A stretch of DNA of 6,013 nucleotides from Treponema sp. (GCA_031278755.1 JAITJV010000290.1:1-6013), one strand, 5' to 3'. Shown: positions 1 through 5,792, numbered from the stretch's first letter. Notes: a model not told the origin generated them from the letters alone. Made by a program: numbers and translations.

Positions 1-314
1 CTGCTTATCGCTTCGTTCACGGTTTTTTGAAGAGAATCGGCTACATCGTCCAAATAGGTTTTAATATCAGGCTCATCCCACCGGGATTCAGGAAGAAAAA
101 AACGGTAAGGCTCAACATCAAGGGCCCGGGAAAATTTGGCTATGGTTTCGGCGGAAATCCATTTGTTGCAGTTTTCAATTTCATTGATGAAGTTATGGGC
201 CAGTCCCGTCATCCCCGATAAATTAAGCTGGGAGATACGACGGGTTTCCCGCAGGTGTTTCAAATTCTTTGCAAATAAGAGACGAATACCGGCTTCGTCA
301 AGCTTGATGTCCAT
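1..314 (-). CDS. XRE-family helix-turn-helix regulator (partial, C-terminus off the left edge)
   Basis: The frame is open from an ATG at 314 to the window edge and gives 104 residues with no stop, so the C-terminus is missing. Residues about 15-72 read as a Cro/C1-type (XRE) HTH domain: a leading helix FAKNLKHLRE, then SQLNLSGMTGLAHNFINEIEN at 28-48 with the usual recognition-helix ending 'IxxIEN', then ISAETIAKFSRALDVEP, the typical 'tlxkiAkaLdv' closing helices. The family binds operator DNA as dimers in the cytoplasm. The part after residue 80 begins an acidic region of unknown type. The start has no strong Shine-Dalgarno sequence. The gene follows the M15 peptidase gene on the same strand after 143 nt that contain a terminator-like hairpin, so it is probably transcribed separately. 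Its targets are unknown; the GTGAT palindrome upstream suggests, but does not show, autoregulation. Confidence 0.85.
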   Translation of the reverse strand, partial: MDIKLDEAGIRLLFAKNLKHLRETRRISQLNLSGMTGLAHNFINEIENCNKWISAETIAKFSRALDVEPYRFFLPESRWDEPDIKTYLDDVADSLQKTVNEAIS

Positions 315-330
315 TCTACCGTAATTGTCT

Positions 331-379
331 GTGATATCCGGTAAACAGCCAAATATCTCATGGTGATTAAAATATCACC
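331..379. promoter_or_regulatory. Candidate operator: GTGAT half-sites upstream of the XRE gene
   Basis: GGTGAT at 362-367 and ATCACC at 374-379 form a perfect 6-bp inverted repeat with a 6-nt AT-only spacer. A third half-site, GTGATATCC, lies at 331-339 on the plus strand. The symmetric pair is 48 nt upstream of the regulator's ATG. Symmetric arms of this size with an AT spacer are typical of XRE dimer operators, so autoregulation is a reasonable inference. No convincing -10/-35 pair could be placed around it. Confidence 0.4.
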
Positions 380-415
380 GATAGATGTAAAAGGACAGAA
401 AAATCGTCTGATTGG

Positions 416-447
416 AAAAAACGCCAAAAACACCCGGCGGCGTTTTT
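416..447 (-). terminator. Rho-independent terminator after the M15 peptidase gene
   Basis: AAAAACGCC at 417-425 pairs perfectly with GGCGTTTTT at 439-447 around a 13-nt loop. Read on the minus strand, the GC part of the stem ends in a run of T residues. It lies about 10 nt beyond the stop codon of the peptidase gene. The A/T flanks are symmetric, so it could also stop transcription from the other side. Confidence 0.55.
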
Positions 448-457
448 CAGCGCTGCT

Positions 458-1480
458 TCAGCGGGGCTCCGGCAGGGGCAGGTTATTGAGAATCAGGATC
501 TCGGGCCTGTATTCAAAGTGCATCGTATCAAAGAAAAGCCACTTGCCGCCCCATATAAAACCCTGGGCCTCAAAAGCCTTTATCACGGCATCGGGGGGAT
601 GAAAACGCCTGTCGTAGGAAACGGTCCACCATTCGGGGATTTTTCTTGCCGTCCATATCCAGTATGTTTCGCGGCCGCCCAGGGATTTGGGAAGCAGGTC
701 CAGAGCGGCGCCGTAGGCATGAAAACTCCTGCTCTGCGTCTCGGCTATACTCCGCCAGTTCCAGCCGTCCAGGGTGTCAAGGCTGTTTATCCACTGTTTT
801 ACTTGAGGGCTGGAAACCGCCTCGGCAAGAATGCGTTCTTCGACGAGGGCAAGATCCTCAAGAATGGAATAATGAACCAGGACCGGATGCCCGAGGAAAC
901 GGATGGACTTGACCCGGTCCCAGGATTCGCCGCGGTTATGGGCCCGCCAAAGATCGTCATAAAAATGCTGGGAACGCCTGGGCGGATTCTGACGGCGCCT
1001 GTTCACCTGACCCCTCAAGCGATCCGCGTCTTCGGGAGAAGGATCCTTCCAGGGGGGAAGGGACGGAGGATAATTATAAAAAGGCTGGGGATCGTATTCG
1101 GCGGCCCTTTCACGCAGTTCTTCAGGCAGGAGCCGCCCCCCTGCGTAATAGTACCACTTTTCATGAAGCTCCTCCGGCGCGCCGAAAAACCTCAGCCGTA
1201 CCGCCCAGTCGCCGTCCCTGAACAGGACTTCGCCGATGCGGTCCGGATAAGCCTTCGCCAGGGCCTTCATCACCTGTTCGCCGCGGCGGGCGTCTTCAGC
1301 CTGCGGCGCCGGAACAACCCGCGCTCCTTCCTGAGACGCATCACCGGGATTCTGCTCGATTTTTGCGGTTTCAGCCGGCTGCGGCGCCGCTGCGGATACT
1401 TTTTGGATATTTCCCCCGGCAAAACAGCCACAGGCCGCGGATAAAAACACGATGAAGAAAAAAAACCGGTCGTACAGCAA
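458..1480 (-). CDS. M15-family zinc metallopeptidase (VanY/endolysin-like peptidoglycan hydrolase), exported
   Basis: The product is 340 residues when read from TTG at 1480. Near the C-terminus it carries the M15 zinc signature: SFHAYGAALD, with ligands His254 and Asp261 in the H-x6-D spacing, and FFDTMHFEYRPE, with the third ligand His321. Asp318, three residues before that His, sits at the catalytic position. Asp here, rather than the Glu of VanY, matches the M15C type (Peptidase_M15_4; phage Ply500-like L-Ala-D-Glu endopeptidases). The expected role is cutting peptide stems of peptidoglycan outside the cytoplasm. The N-terminus is MLYDR followed by FFFFIVFLSAAC, a signal peptide with a relaxed lipobox (Cys17), so either a lipoprotein or a secreted protein. 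Residues about 25-70 are Ala/Pro/Glu-rich, then about 160 residues of unrecognised sequence precede the catalytic part; dedicated M15C enzymes are usually much shorter. TTG1480 is chosen because AAGGAG lies exactly 6 nt upstream and it puts the hydrophobic segment at the N-terminus. Alternatives are GTG at 1495 and TTG at 1549. Substrate bond is not settled. Confidence 0.82.
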   Translation of the reverse strand: MLYDRFFFFIVFLSAACGCFAGGNIQKVSAAAPQPAETAKIEQNPGDASQEGARVVPAPQAEDARRGEQVMKALAKAYPDRIGEVLFRDGDWAVRLRFFGAPEELHEKWYYYAGGRLLPEELRERAAEYDPQPFYNYPPSLPPWKDPSPEDADRLRGQVNRRRQNPPRRSQHFYDDLWRAHNRGESWDRVKSIRFLGHPVLVHYSILEDLALVEERILAEAVSSPQVKQWINSLDTLDGWNWRSIAETQSRSFHAYGAALDLLPKSLGGRETYWIWTARKIPEWWTVSYDRRFHPPDAVIKAFEAQGFIWGGKWLFFDTMHFEYRPEILILNNLPLPEPR

Positions 1481-1486
1481 CTGCCG

Positions 1487-1492
1487 CTCCTT
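1487..1492 (-). promoter_or_regulatory. Ribosome-binding site that decides the M15 peptidase start
   Basis: AAGGAG on the minus strand, 6 nt before TTG1480. It favours this start over GTG1495 (GGAGG at an 11-nt spacing) and TTG1549 (GGAGG at a 4-nt spacing inside a hairpin arm), both of which would put hydrophilic residues ahead of the signal peptide. Confidence 0.55.
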
Positions 1493-1506
1493 CACAATAT
1501 AGGAAA

Positions 1507-1583
1507 CCTCCGGAGACTCCGCCTGGGTTTCCGGAGATTCCGGGGCCAAGGAACCTCCAAAAACTGAAATTTCCGGAGGTTCC
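1507..1583. repeat. Cluster of short CCGGAG repeats
   Basis: Three close variants occur within 77 nt: CCTCCGGAGACTCC near 1507-1520, TTTCCGGAGATTCC at 1528-1541 and TTTCCGGAGGTTCC at 1570-1583. Each core, TCCGGA, is itself palindromic. They lie at the 5' end of the peptidase gene. If that frame is translated from TTG1549, they encode a repeated Glu-Ser-Pro-Glu motif. This is either a short dispersed repeat or a local duplication. Confidence 0.5.
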
Positions 1584-1585
1584 TT
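1548..1585 (-). promoter_or_regulatory. 11-bp hairpin in the 5' region of the M15 peptidase gene
   Basis: AAGGAACCTCC at 1548-1558 and GGAGGTTCCTT at 1575-1585 pair perfectly around a 16-nt loop. In the minus-strand RNA the second arm to be made holds CCTTG, that is the alternative TTG1549 start, and the arms include the GGAGG ribosome-binding-like sequence. In such a fold an upstream initiation site would be masked. Neither direction has a proper T-run after the stem, so a terminator is less likely. Confidence 0.45.
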
Positions 1586-1667
1586 ATAATATCACAAGCG
1601 GCCGGGATGTTATAGAAGCCTGTTAAGATAGCGCGGCAGGATAACCGGCGCCCGCCGTTGCGCCTTA

Positions 1668-1696
1668 TTGCTCTTTTTCCTTATAGTTCTTATACT
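1668..1696 (+). promoter_or_regulatory. Sigma-70-like promoter for the LolA-RodZ-RimO operon
   Basis: TATACT at 1691-1696 matches five of six -10 consensus bases. TTGCTC at 1668-1673 (only the TTG triplet matches strongly) lies exactly 17 nt upstream. Transcription would start near 1703 and leave a leader of about 215 nt before the ATG at 1919. It is the best plus-strand promoter seen in this gap. Confidence 0.5.
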
Positions 1697-1710
1697 AGAC
1701 TTGTTTGATA

Positions 1711-1898
1711 ACCCGGTTGGCTATCTGCCGGCCGGCGCTGGTTAAAGTCCAACGGCTTTTAACCGCCAGGTCTTGCAATTTTCCGCATAAAGGCTGCGAA
1801 ATTGCGGTTTTTATATGGAAAACCGGGCCGGACGTTAGTCCGAGTTGACCGGTTTTTCCAGGAGCTTGTTTCAAAACCAAGGGGTTTGAAACAAGCTC
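1711..1898 (+). ncRNA. Structured 5' leader of five consecutive hairpins (candidate RNA element)
   Basis: Five stems follow one another almost without unpaired sequence. H1: CCGGTTGGC (1713-1721) with GCCGGCCGG (1727-1735), 9 bp including two G-U pairs, loop TATCT. H2: GGTTAAA (1740-1746) with TTTAACC (1758-1764). H3: GCAATTT plus CGCA (1775-1787) with TGCGAAATTGC (1795-1805), followed by GGTTTTTAT, which is terminator-like. H4: TGGAAAACCGG (1816-1826) with CCGGTTTTTCCA (1849-1860, one bulged T), enclosing a second stem CGGAC-GTTA-GTCCG (1829-1842). H5: the 14-bp palindrome annotated separately. The elements start about 10 nt after the predicted transcription start and end 20 nt before the LolA-like ATG. 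The segment could be a cis-regulatory leader with attenuation at H3, or a separate small RNA. I do not recognise a known riboswitch class. Confidence 0.45.
1862..1898. repeat. Perfect 14-bp palindromic hairpin before the LolA-like gene
   Basis: GAGCTTGTTTCAAA at 1862-1875 is the exact reverse complement of TTTGAAACAAGCTC at 1885-1898, with a 9-nt loop. GTTTT follows the stem, so a weak terminator or attenuator reading is possible. The TTGTTTCAAA core recurs in the leader of the lipoprotein gene near 5757-5790, which suggests a dispersed intergenic palindrome (REP-like). Confidence 0.7.
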
Positions 1899-1918
1899 GT
1901 TTTACAGAGGATATTTTC

Positions 1919-2602
1919 ATGAAAATATGGTTTTTGGCGGCTGTTTCGCTGATGCTTGGCTGTTTTCCCCTTTTTTCCCAGGAAATTATTACCGCAGAAC
2001 GGTATCTGGAAATGGTTTCCGAGCGATACGGAACGGTAAAAGACTATGAAGCGAACATAGTCATACGTTCGGGAAACAGCGAGATGTTCGGGAAAGTAAG
2101 CCATCTTGCTCCGTCTTTTCTCCGCATAGATTTTACCACCCCGGCGGAACAGGTGATCGTTTTCAACGGCGAACAGCTTACCGTGTATATTCCCCAGTAC
2201 CGGGCGGTGCTGAACCAGGCTATAACCCAAAGCAGGAGGCCCGCCTCGGGAGCTTCCATGGCCAGCAGCCAGGGGCTTTCGCTTCTCAGGCGCAATTATA
2301 TTCCGTCTTTTATTACCGGGCCTGATCCCATTCCCCTGGAAGCCAATTCAAGGGAAGAAGTGGTAAAACTGCGCCTTACCCGGCGATCAGTTTCGGAAGG
2401 CTTCAGGGAAATACAGTTGAGCATAGATCCTGAAACCAGGCTGATCCGGCGCATAGAAGGAAGAACCATAGCCGAAAGCCTTGTTCAATTTGACTTTTCC
2501 AATATCAGAACCAATCAGGGGATACCCGAACAGCGGTTTATATACGATTCGCCTGCTTCGGCCAATCTGTACAACAACTTTATTTTCAGGGAAACCGACT
2601 AG
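1919..2602 (+). CDS. LolA-like outer-membrane lipoprotein carrier / lipoprotein-sorting protein
   Basis: The product is 227 residues, the usual size for LolA-fold periplasmic carriers, which hold the acyl chains of lipoproteins in a half-open beta-barrel and move them from inner to outer membrane. The signal peptide MKIWFLAAVSLMLGCFPLFS-QE fits cleavage after Ser20; Cys15 in LMLGC is a possible lipobox, so a membrane-anchored form cannot be excluded. After a helix (about 24-38) the fold signature appears as alternating strands: EANIVIR, EMFGKVSHLAPSFLRIDF, TPAEQVIVFNGEQLTVYIPQY (73-94, the classical 'sPe..lisdGk.lwiYdP' block) and FREIQLSIDPETRLIRRIEG (162-181). ATG1919 is chosen because AGAGG lies 8 nt upstream and the signal peptide starts here; an in-frame extension back to 1802 would run through the hairpins and has no such signals. 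First gene of the operon, 17 nt before rodZ. Strict LolA orthology is not certain. Confidence 0.8.
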   Translation: MKIWFLAAVSLMLGCFPLFSQEIITAERYLEMVSERYGTVKDYEANIVIRSGNSEMFGKVSHLAPSFLRIDFTTPAEQVIVFNGEQLTVYIPQYRAVLNQAITQSRRPASGASMASSQGLSLLRRNYIPSFITGPDPIPLEANSREEVVKLRLTRRSVSEGFREIQLSIDPETRLIRRIEGRTIAESLVQFDFSNIRTNQGIPEQRFIYDSPASANLYNNFIFRETD

Positions 2603-2619
2603 GCCGGGGAGGAGGAACT

Positions 2620-3690
2620 GTGGAATCCCTGGGGGAAAAGCTGCGCGCCGCCCGCGAAGAAAAAGGCATAAGCTTTGATCAGATAAGCAGGGAAACCAAT
2701 ATCGCTTCCCGTTATCTTGAAGCGCTGGAAGCGGAAAATTTTTCCGGCTTTCCCGGGGAGCCTTATATTCTCGGATTTCTGCGGAATTACGGAGACTACC
2801 TCGGCCTTGATGTTCAGGAATTGCTTTCCCTTTACCGGGCGTTGAAAATTCAGGAACAGCCGATTCCGGTGGAACAGCTTCTCCGTCCGGCTTCCCGGTT
2901 TCCCCGTATCGCGATAATCGCCGTCATTGTTCTTGTGGTTCTTGGCGCCGCGGCGGGCGCTTTCTTTTTCCTGCAGAGGCTGCCGGAAAAGGCGCCCGAA
3001 ACCGCGGCCGTCCGGCGGCCTGCGGAATATGTAATGAATACCGATTCCCTGGAAAGGCGTTTTTACAAGGGAGATTCAGTTTTGATTCCCCTGGGAACCG
3101 ATCAATACAAGATTGAACTTTCCAATCTCGGCGAAGCGGTAACCCTTACCACTCCGTTAGGTTCCTTTGTTCTTGATCTCAGCCAGGAAGCAACGGCCGA
3201 TCTTGACGGCGACGGCGTCGCCGAACTGCGGATCACCGCCGCCGACTTCGTCAAAAACAACAGCGACACCGGAGCCCTGCTCCGTTTTGAAATATACGCC
3301 GTACCTCCCGCCGCCGCGGAAGTTCCCGAAAGAACCGTACTGCCCGCCGCAACCGCGGTGATCTTCACTTCCCCCCAGGCTTACCCCTTTACCCTGCAGG
3401 TTGTCTTTCAGGGCTACTGTATGTTCCGGTGGGAAATTCTTTCTGAAAGGGACAGACGGGGCCGCAATGAGCAGTATTTCCAGCGGTCCGATGAACTTAG
3501 CATACAGGCGCAGAACGGTATCCGTATATGGGCGTCCAACGCCCAGACGGCGAAACTCCAGGTCATAGGCGGCGGCAGAACAGCGCCGGTGGAACTGGGC
3601 GGAGCGGGTGAAGTAGTAGTGGCGGATATACGGTGGGTCCGGGATGAAGAAAACAGGTACCGGTTAATTTTGGCGCGTCTCGAACAATAA
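2620..3690 (+). CDS. rodZ: RodZ-like cell-shape protein (cytoplasmic HTH, one membrane segment, DUF4115 domain)
   Basis: The product is 356 residues. Residues 4-72 are the HTH_25 domain typical of RodZ: LGEKLRAAREEKGISFDQIS, then RYLEALEAENFSGFPGEPYILGFLRNYGDYLGLD, where the 'P....Y..GflR.YA..LgLd' block is diagnostic. Residues 97-118 (IAIIAVIVLVVLGAAAGAFF region) form one membrane span preceded by Arg residues, so the N-terminus is cytoplasmic and the remainder periplasmic. Residues about 262-340 match the C-terminal DUF4115 beta domain (FRWEILSERDRRGRNEQYFQ, then IRIWASNAQTAKLQVIGGG). In other bacteria RodZ binds MreB through its HTH domain and keeps rod or helical shape. Between span and DUF4115 lies an extra beta-rich segment (about 140-228) with DLDGDGVAEL at 194-203, a calcium-loop-like motif not standard in RodZ. 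Start is GTG with a strong GGGGAGGAGG upstream; the stop is immediately followed by the rimO start. Confidence 0.85.
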   Translation: MESLGEKLRAAREEKGISFDQISRETNIASRYLEALEAENFSGFPGEPYILGFLRNYGDYLGLDVQELLSLYRALKIQEQPIPVEQLLRPASRFPRIAIIAVIVLVVLGAAAGAFFFLQRLPEKAPETAAVRRPAEYVMNTDSLERRFYKGDSVLIPLGTDQYKIELSNLGEAVTLTTPLGSFVLDLSQEATADLDGDGVAELRITAADFVKNNSDTGALLRFEIYAVPPAAAEVPERTVLPAATAVIFTSPQAYPFTLQVVFQGYCMFRWEILSERDRRGRNEQYFQRSDELSIQAQNGIRIWASNAQTAKLQVIGGGRTAPVELGGAGEVVVADIRWVRDEENRYRLILARLEQ

Positions 3691-5028
3691 GTGCAGAGAA
3701 AAGAAACGCCGCACGGGACATATTTTATGGATCCCTTCGGCTGTGTAAAAAATCAGGTTGACGCGGAAAACATGATGGCCTTCCTTGACGGCTCCGGCTG
3801 GATTTCTGCAGATGAACCGGAGCCGGCGGATATTATCATCGTTAATTCCTGCGGTTTTATTGAAAGCGCAAAACAGGAATCCATCAACGCCGTTCTTAAC
3901 TGGAAAAAACAGTACCCTGATAAAAAAATACTCCTTGCAGGCTGTCTTGCCCGGCGTTACGGGAAACAACTGGCGGCGTCCCTGCCGGAGGCGGATATCC
4001 TTTTCGGCAGTTCTGATCTTTCGGAAATTACCCTGGCCGCAGGGACTGCCGCGTATTGCGCACAGACTTTTTCATCAGGCAAAAGGCCGCTCCTCTCCCT
4101 CCCCGGTTCCGCCTATGTGAAGATCAGCGAAGGCTGCAACAATCACTGTTCCTTCTGCGCCATTCCCCTGATACGCGGCGGACTCAAGAGCCGCAGTGCG
4201 GACGAGATAAGCGCCGAATGCCGGACATTGCTGGATCGGGGTGTACAGGAACTCTGTCTTATAGGGCAGGACACCGCTTCCTATGGCCGGGATTTTGCAG
4301 ATTCTTCCGGCGAACCGCTGGAAAAACTCCTTAAAGCCGTATCCCGCCTTGACGGTGATTTCTGGGTCCGGCTTCTCTATATGCATCCCGATAATTTCCC
4401 CCTCCCTATCCTTGACATTATGTCCGGCGACAAGCGCTTCATCCCTTATTTCGACATTCCTTTCCAGCACGGTTCGGCGAAAATTCTCGCCGCCATGAAC
4501 CGCAGGGGCGGCGCCCAAACCTATCTTGATCTCGCGGCCCGCATACGGGACAGGCTTCCCGGGGCGGTGATACGTTCCACCTTTATGACGGGCTTTCCCG
4601 GCGAAACCGGTGCAGACTTTGAACAGCTCCTTGATTTTCAGGAAAAGATACAGCTTGACTGGCTGGGGGTCTTTGCCTATTCACATGAAGAAGACACGCC
4701 CTCTTATTCCATGAAAGGACAAGTGTCAAAAAAAACAGCCGCCGCGCGAAAACGCATTATAGAAGAAAAGCAGATCCCCATTACGGAAAAAAATCTCGGC
4801 CGTTTTGTAGGGAAAACCTGGGATATACTTGTTGAAGAACGCACGGAAACGCAGAATTCCGCGGAGGTGTTTTATCTGGGCCGCCTTTACTGTCAGGCTC
4901 CGGAAGTAGACGGCGCCGCGGTAATCATCCCCGAAGAAGGAAAGGCCCTGCGCCCGGGAACCTTTATCCACGGACTTGTTGCGAAACGAACCGGTTTTGA
5001 TTTGGTGGTAAAAACTTTGCGCGAATAG
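3691..5028 (+). CDS. rimO: Ribosomal protein S12 methylthiotransferase RimO
   Basis: The product is 445 residues, the normal RimO length. It is a cytoplasmic radical SAM enzyme that adds a methylthio group to a conserved aspartate of ribosomal protein S12 (Asp89 in E. coli). The N-terminal methylthiotransferase domain (about 9-130) has its three cluster cysteines at Cys18 (FGCVKNQVDAE), Cys54 (NSCGFIESAKQE) and Cys85 (AGCLARRY). The radical SAM motif CNNHCSFC holds Cys149, Cys153 and Cys156, followed by AIPLIRGGLKSRS and IGQDTASYGRD, both RimO-type rather than MiaB-type. The C-terminal TRAM domain (about 372-443) includes LGRLYCQAPEVDGAAVI, also a RimO hallmark. The GTG start abuts the RodZ stop as TAAGTG with no Shine-Dalgarno sequence, which implies translational coupling. 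ATG3727 as start would remove the first beta strand ahead of Cys18 and is rejected. All catalytic residues are present. Confidence 0.95.
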   Translation: MQRKETPHGTYFMDPFGCVKNQVDAENMMAFLDGSGWISADEPEPADIIIVNSCGFIESAKQESINAVLNWKKQYPDKKILLAGCLARRYGKQLAASLPEADILFGSSDLSEITLAAGTAAYCAQTFSSGKRPLLSLPGSAYVKISEGCNNHCSFCAIPLIRGGLKSRSADEISAECRTLLDRGVQELCLIGQDTASYGRDFADSSGEPLEKLLKAVSRLDGDFWVRLLYMHPDNFPLPILDIMSGDKRFIPYFDIPFQHGSAKILAAMNRRGGAQTYLDLAARIRDRLPGAVIRSTFMTGFPGETGADFEQLLDFQEKIQLDWLGVFAYSHEEDTPSYSMKGQVSKKTAAARKRIIEEKQIPITEKNLGRFVGKTWDILVEERTETQNSAEVFYLGRLYCQAPEVDGAAVIIPEEGKALRPGTFIHGLVAKRTGFDLVVKTLRE

Positions 5029-5037
5029 CCAGGACCG

Positions 5038-5077
5038 TTCCGGCCTCCGCACAGCCGGAGCGTTATGCGCCGTTTTT
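5038..5077 (+). terminator. Terminator-like hairpin after rimO
   Basis: CGGAGC (5056-5061) pairs with GCGCCG (5067-5072) with one A-G mismatch and a 5-nt loop, and TTTTT follows at 5073-5077. A competing stem, CTCCG (5045-5049) with CGGAG (5056-5060), overlaps it. It lies 10-45 nt after the rimO stop, between convergent genes. The stem is modest, hence the limited confidence. Confidence 0.45.
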
Positions 5078-5081
5078 CATT

Positions 5082-5723
5082 TTATCTTTTATTTGGCGGC
5101 AGCTTTAAAAAATCAGTCATTTTCAAGCGGGCGTCATGCATGTTTTCATTTGTTATTGGACCGGCTTCGTTTAAGAGATAATTAATTTCATCACTTTGTT
5201 TACCTGCTTGTTCAAGTATGCCCCTAAACAAAAGGGAATAATATTTTGATGCTTTTTTATCGGGATTTTGCCCGTAATATAATCCCGCCAATTTTATAAA
5301 ACTATTTGAGTTTTTATATACTTTTATCATTGTCCCGCCTGAATCAAAGATATAAAGATATGCTGTTATATCAAATTCCTCCAAGTCTGTCGGAAATCCA
5401 ATCAACGAAGGCAAAAATAAAGTTAAACCATTAATCCATCCGCAAATAGAAAAATTGGGAGCGTAATCATTATAACTGGTTACTTCAATAGTATAATATC
5501 CATATTCCTGTCCGTTTCCATCCAGGAAACCTGATTGCTCCATAACCCGAGAACCCATGTTGTATAAAATTATATCATTATTGTTATTTTTTAATGGGAG
5601 TATTTCGGCTTGACTCATATTGTCAATGTCAATATTTAACTTAGCGTTATTAATAGTTGAAACACAACTTATAGTAAAAAATACTGTTAAAAAAATTCCT
5701 CCGAAAAACGCATGAAATTTCAT
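5082..5723 (-). CDS. Putative lipoprotein of unknown function, AT-rich
   Basis: The product is 213 residues. MKFHAFFGGIFLTVFFTISC is a lipoprotein signal peptide with a relaxed spirochaete-type lipobox (TISC, Cys20). The mature protein is Asn/Asp/Tyr-rich, with strands around 74-83 (YGYYTIEV), a hydrophobic Gly/Pro-rich stretch at 93-111 (ICGWINGLTLFLPSLIGF) and a central EFDITAYLYIFDSGG block at 116-130, consistent with a small beta-rich envelope domain. The 93-111 segment could be a short membrane-associated or barrel-packing region. I do not recognise the family. ATG5723 is chosen because CAGGAG lies 6 nt upstream and the signal peptide begins here; an in-frame TTG or ATG 15 codons upstream has neither. 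GC content is roughly one third, against more than half in the neighbouring genes, so recent acquisition is possible. It is monocistronic, convergent with rimO, and has its own promoter. Confidence 0.75.
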   Translation of the reverse strand: MKFHAFFGGIFLTVFFTISCVSTINNAKLNIDIDNMSQAEILPLKNNNNDIILYNMGSRVMEQSGFLDGNGQEYGYYTIEVTSYNDYAPNFSICGWINGLTLFLPSLIGFPTDLEEFDITAYLYIFDSGGTMIKVYKNSNSFIKLAGLYYGQNPDKKASKYYSLLFRGILEQAGKQSDEINYLLNEAGPITNENMHDARLKMTDFLKLPPNKR

Positions 5724-5756
5724 AAAAAACTCCTGTACAATAATTTTACAAAAATG

Positions 5757-5790
5757 AGGCTGTTCCAAGGCTTCAATTTTTGAAACAAAC
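5757..5790 (-). repeat. Imperfect palindrome in the lipoprotein leader, related to the one before the LolA-like gene
   Basis: On the minus strand GTTTGTTTCAA (5' arm) pairs with TTGGAACAGCC (3' arm), with G-U pairs and one mismatch, around a loop near AAATTGAAGCC. The TTGTTTCAAAA core is shared with the perfect hairpin at 1862-1898. It lies at the predicted 5' end of the lipoprotein transcript, about 35 nt before the start codon. Confidence 0.5.
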
Positions 5791-5792
5791 TT

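Noticed and set aside
518..1444. Long plus-strand open frame opposite the peptidase gene
   Set aside because: It is the complement of the M15 gene, which has a recognisable signature, signal peptide and ribosome-binding site. The plus-strand product is Arg/Gly/Pro-rich with no domain.
1647..1664. GGCGC/GCGCC hairpin upstream of the operon promoter
   Set aside because: Only 5 bp with an 8-nt GC-rich loop, and the T-run follows some 9 nt later. It is expected by chance in GC-rich sequence.
1695..1880. Minus-strand 61-codon frame ending with a winged-helix-like LTSAGRQIANRVIKQV stretch
   Set aside because: It starts at TTG with no ribosome-binding site and lies wholly in the hairpin array. The resemblance to a wing and last helix is slight; a decayed gene remnant remains possible but is not supported.
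1802..1918. N-terminal extension of the LolA-like protein by 39 residues
   Set aside because: It would place a basic, structured-leader-encoded peptide before a clear signal peptide, and the ATG at 1919 has AGAGG 8 nt upstream.
3727..3729. ATG as the start of rimO
   Set aside because: It would delete the first beta strand (HGTYFMDPFGC) that leads to the first cluster cysteine. The upstream sequence also lacks a good ribosome-binding site.
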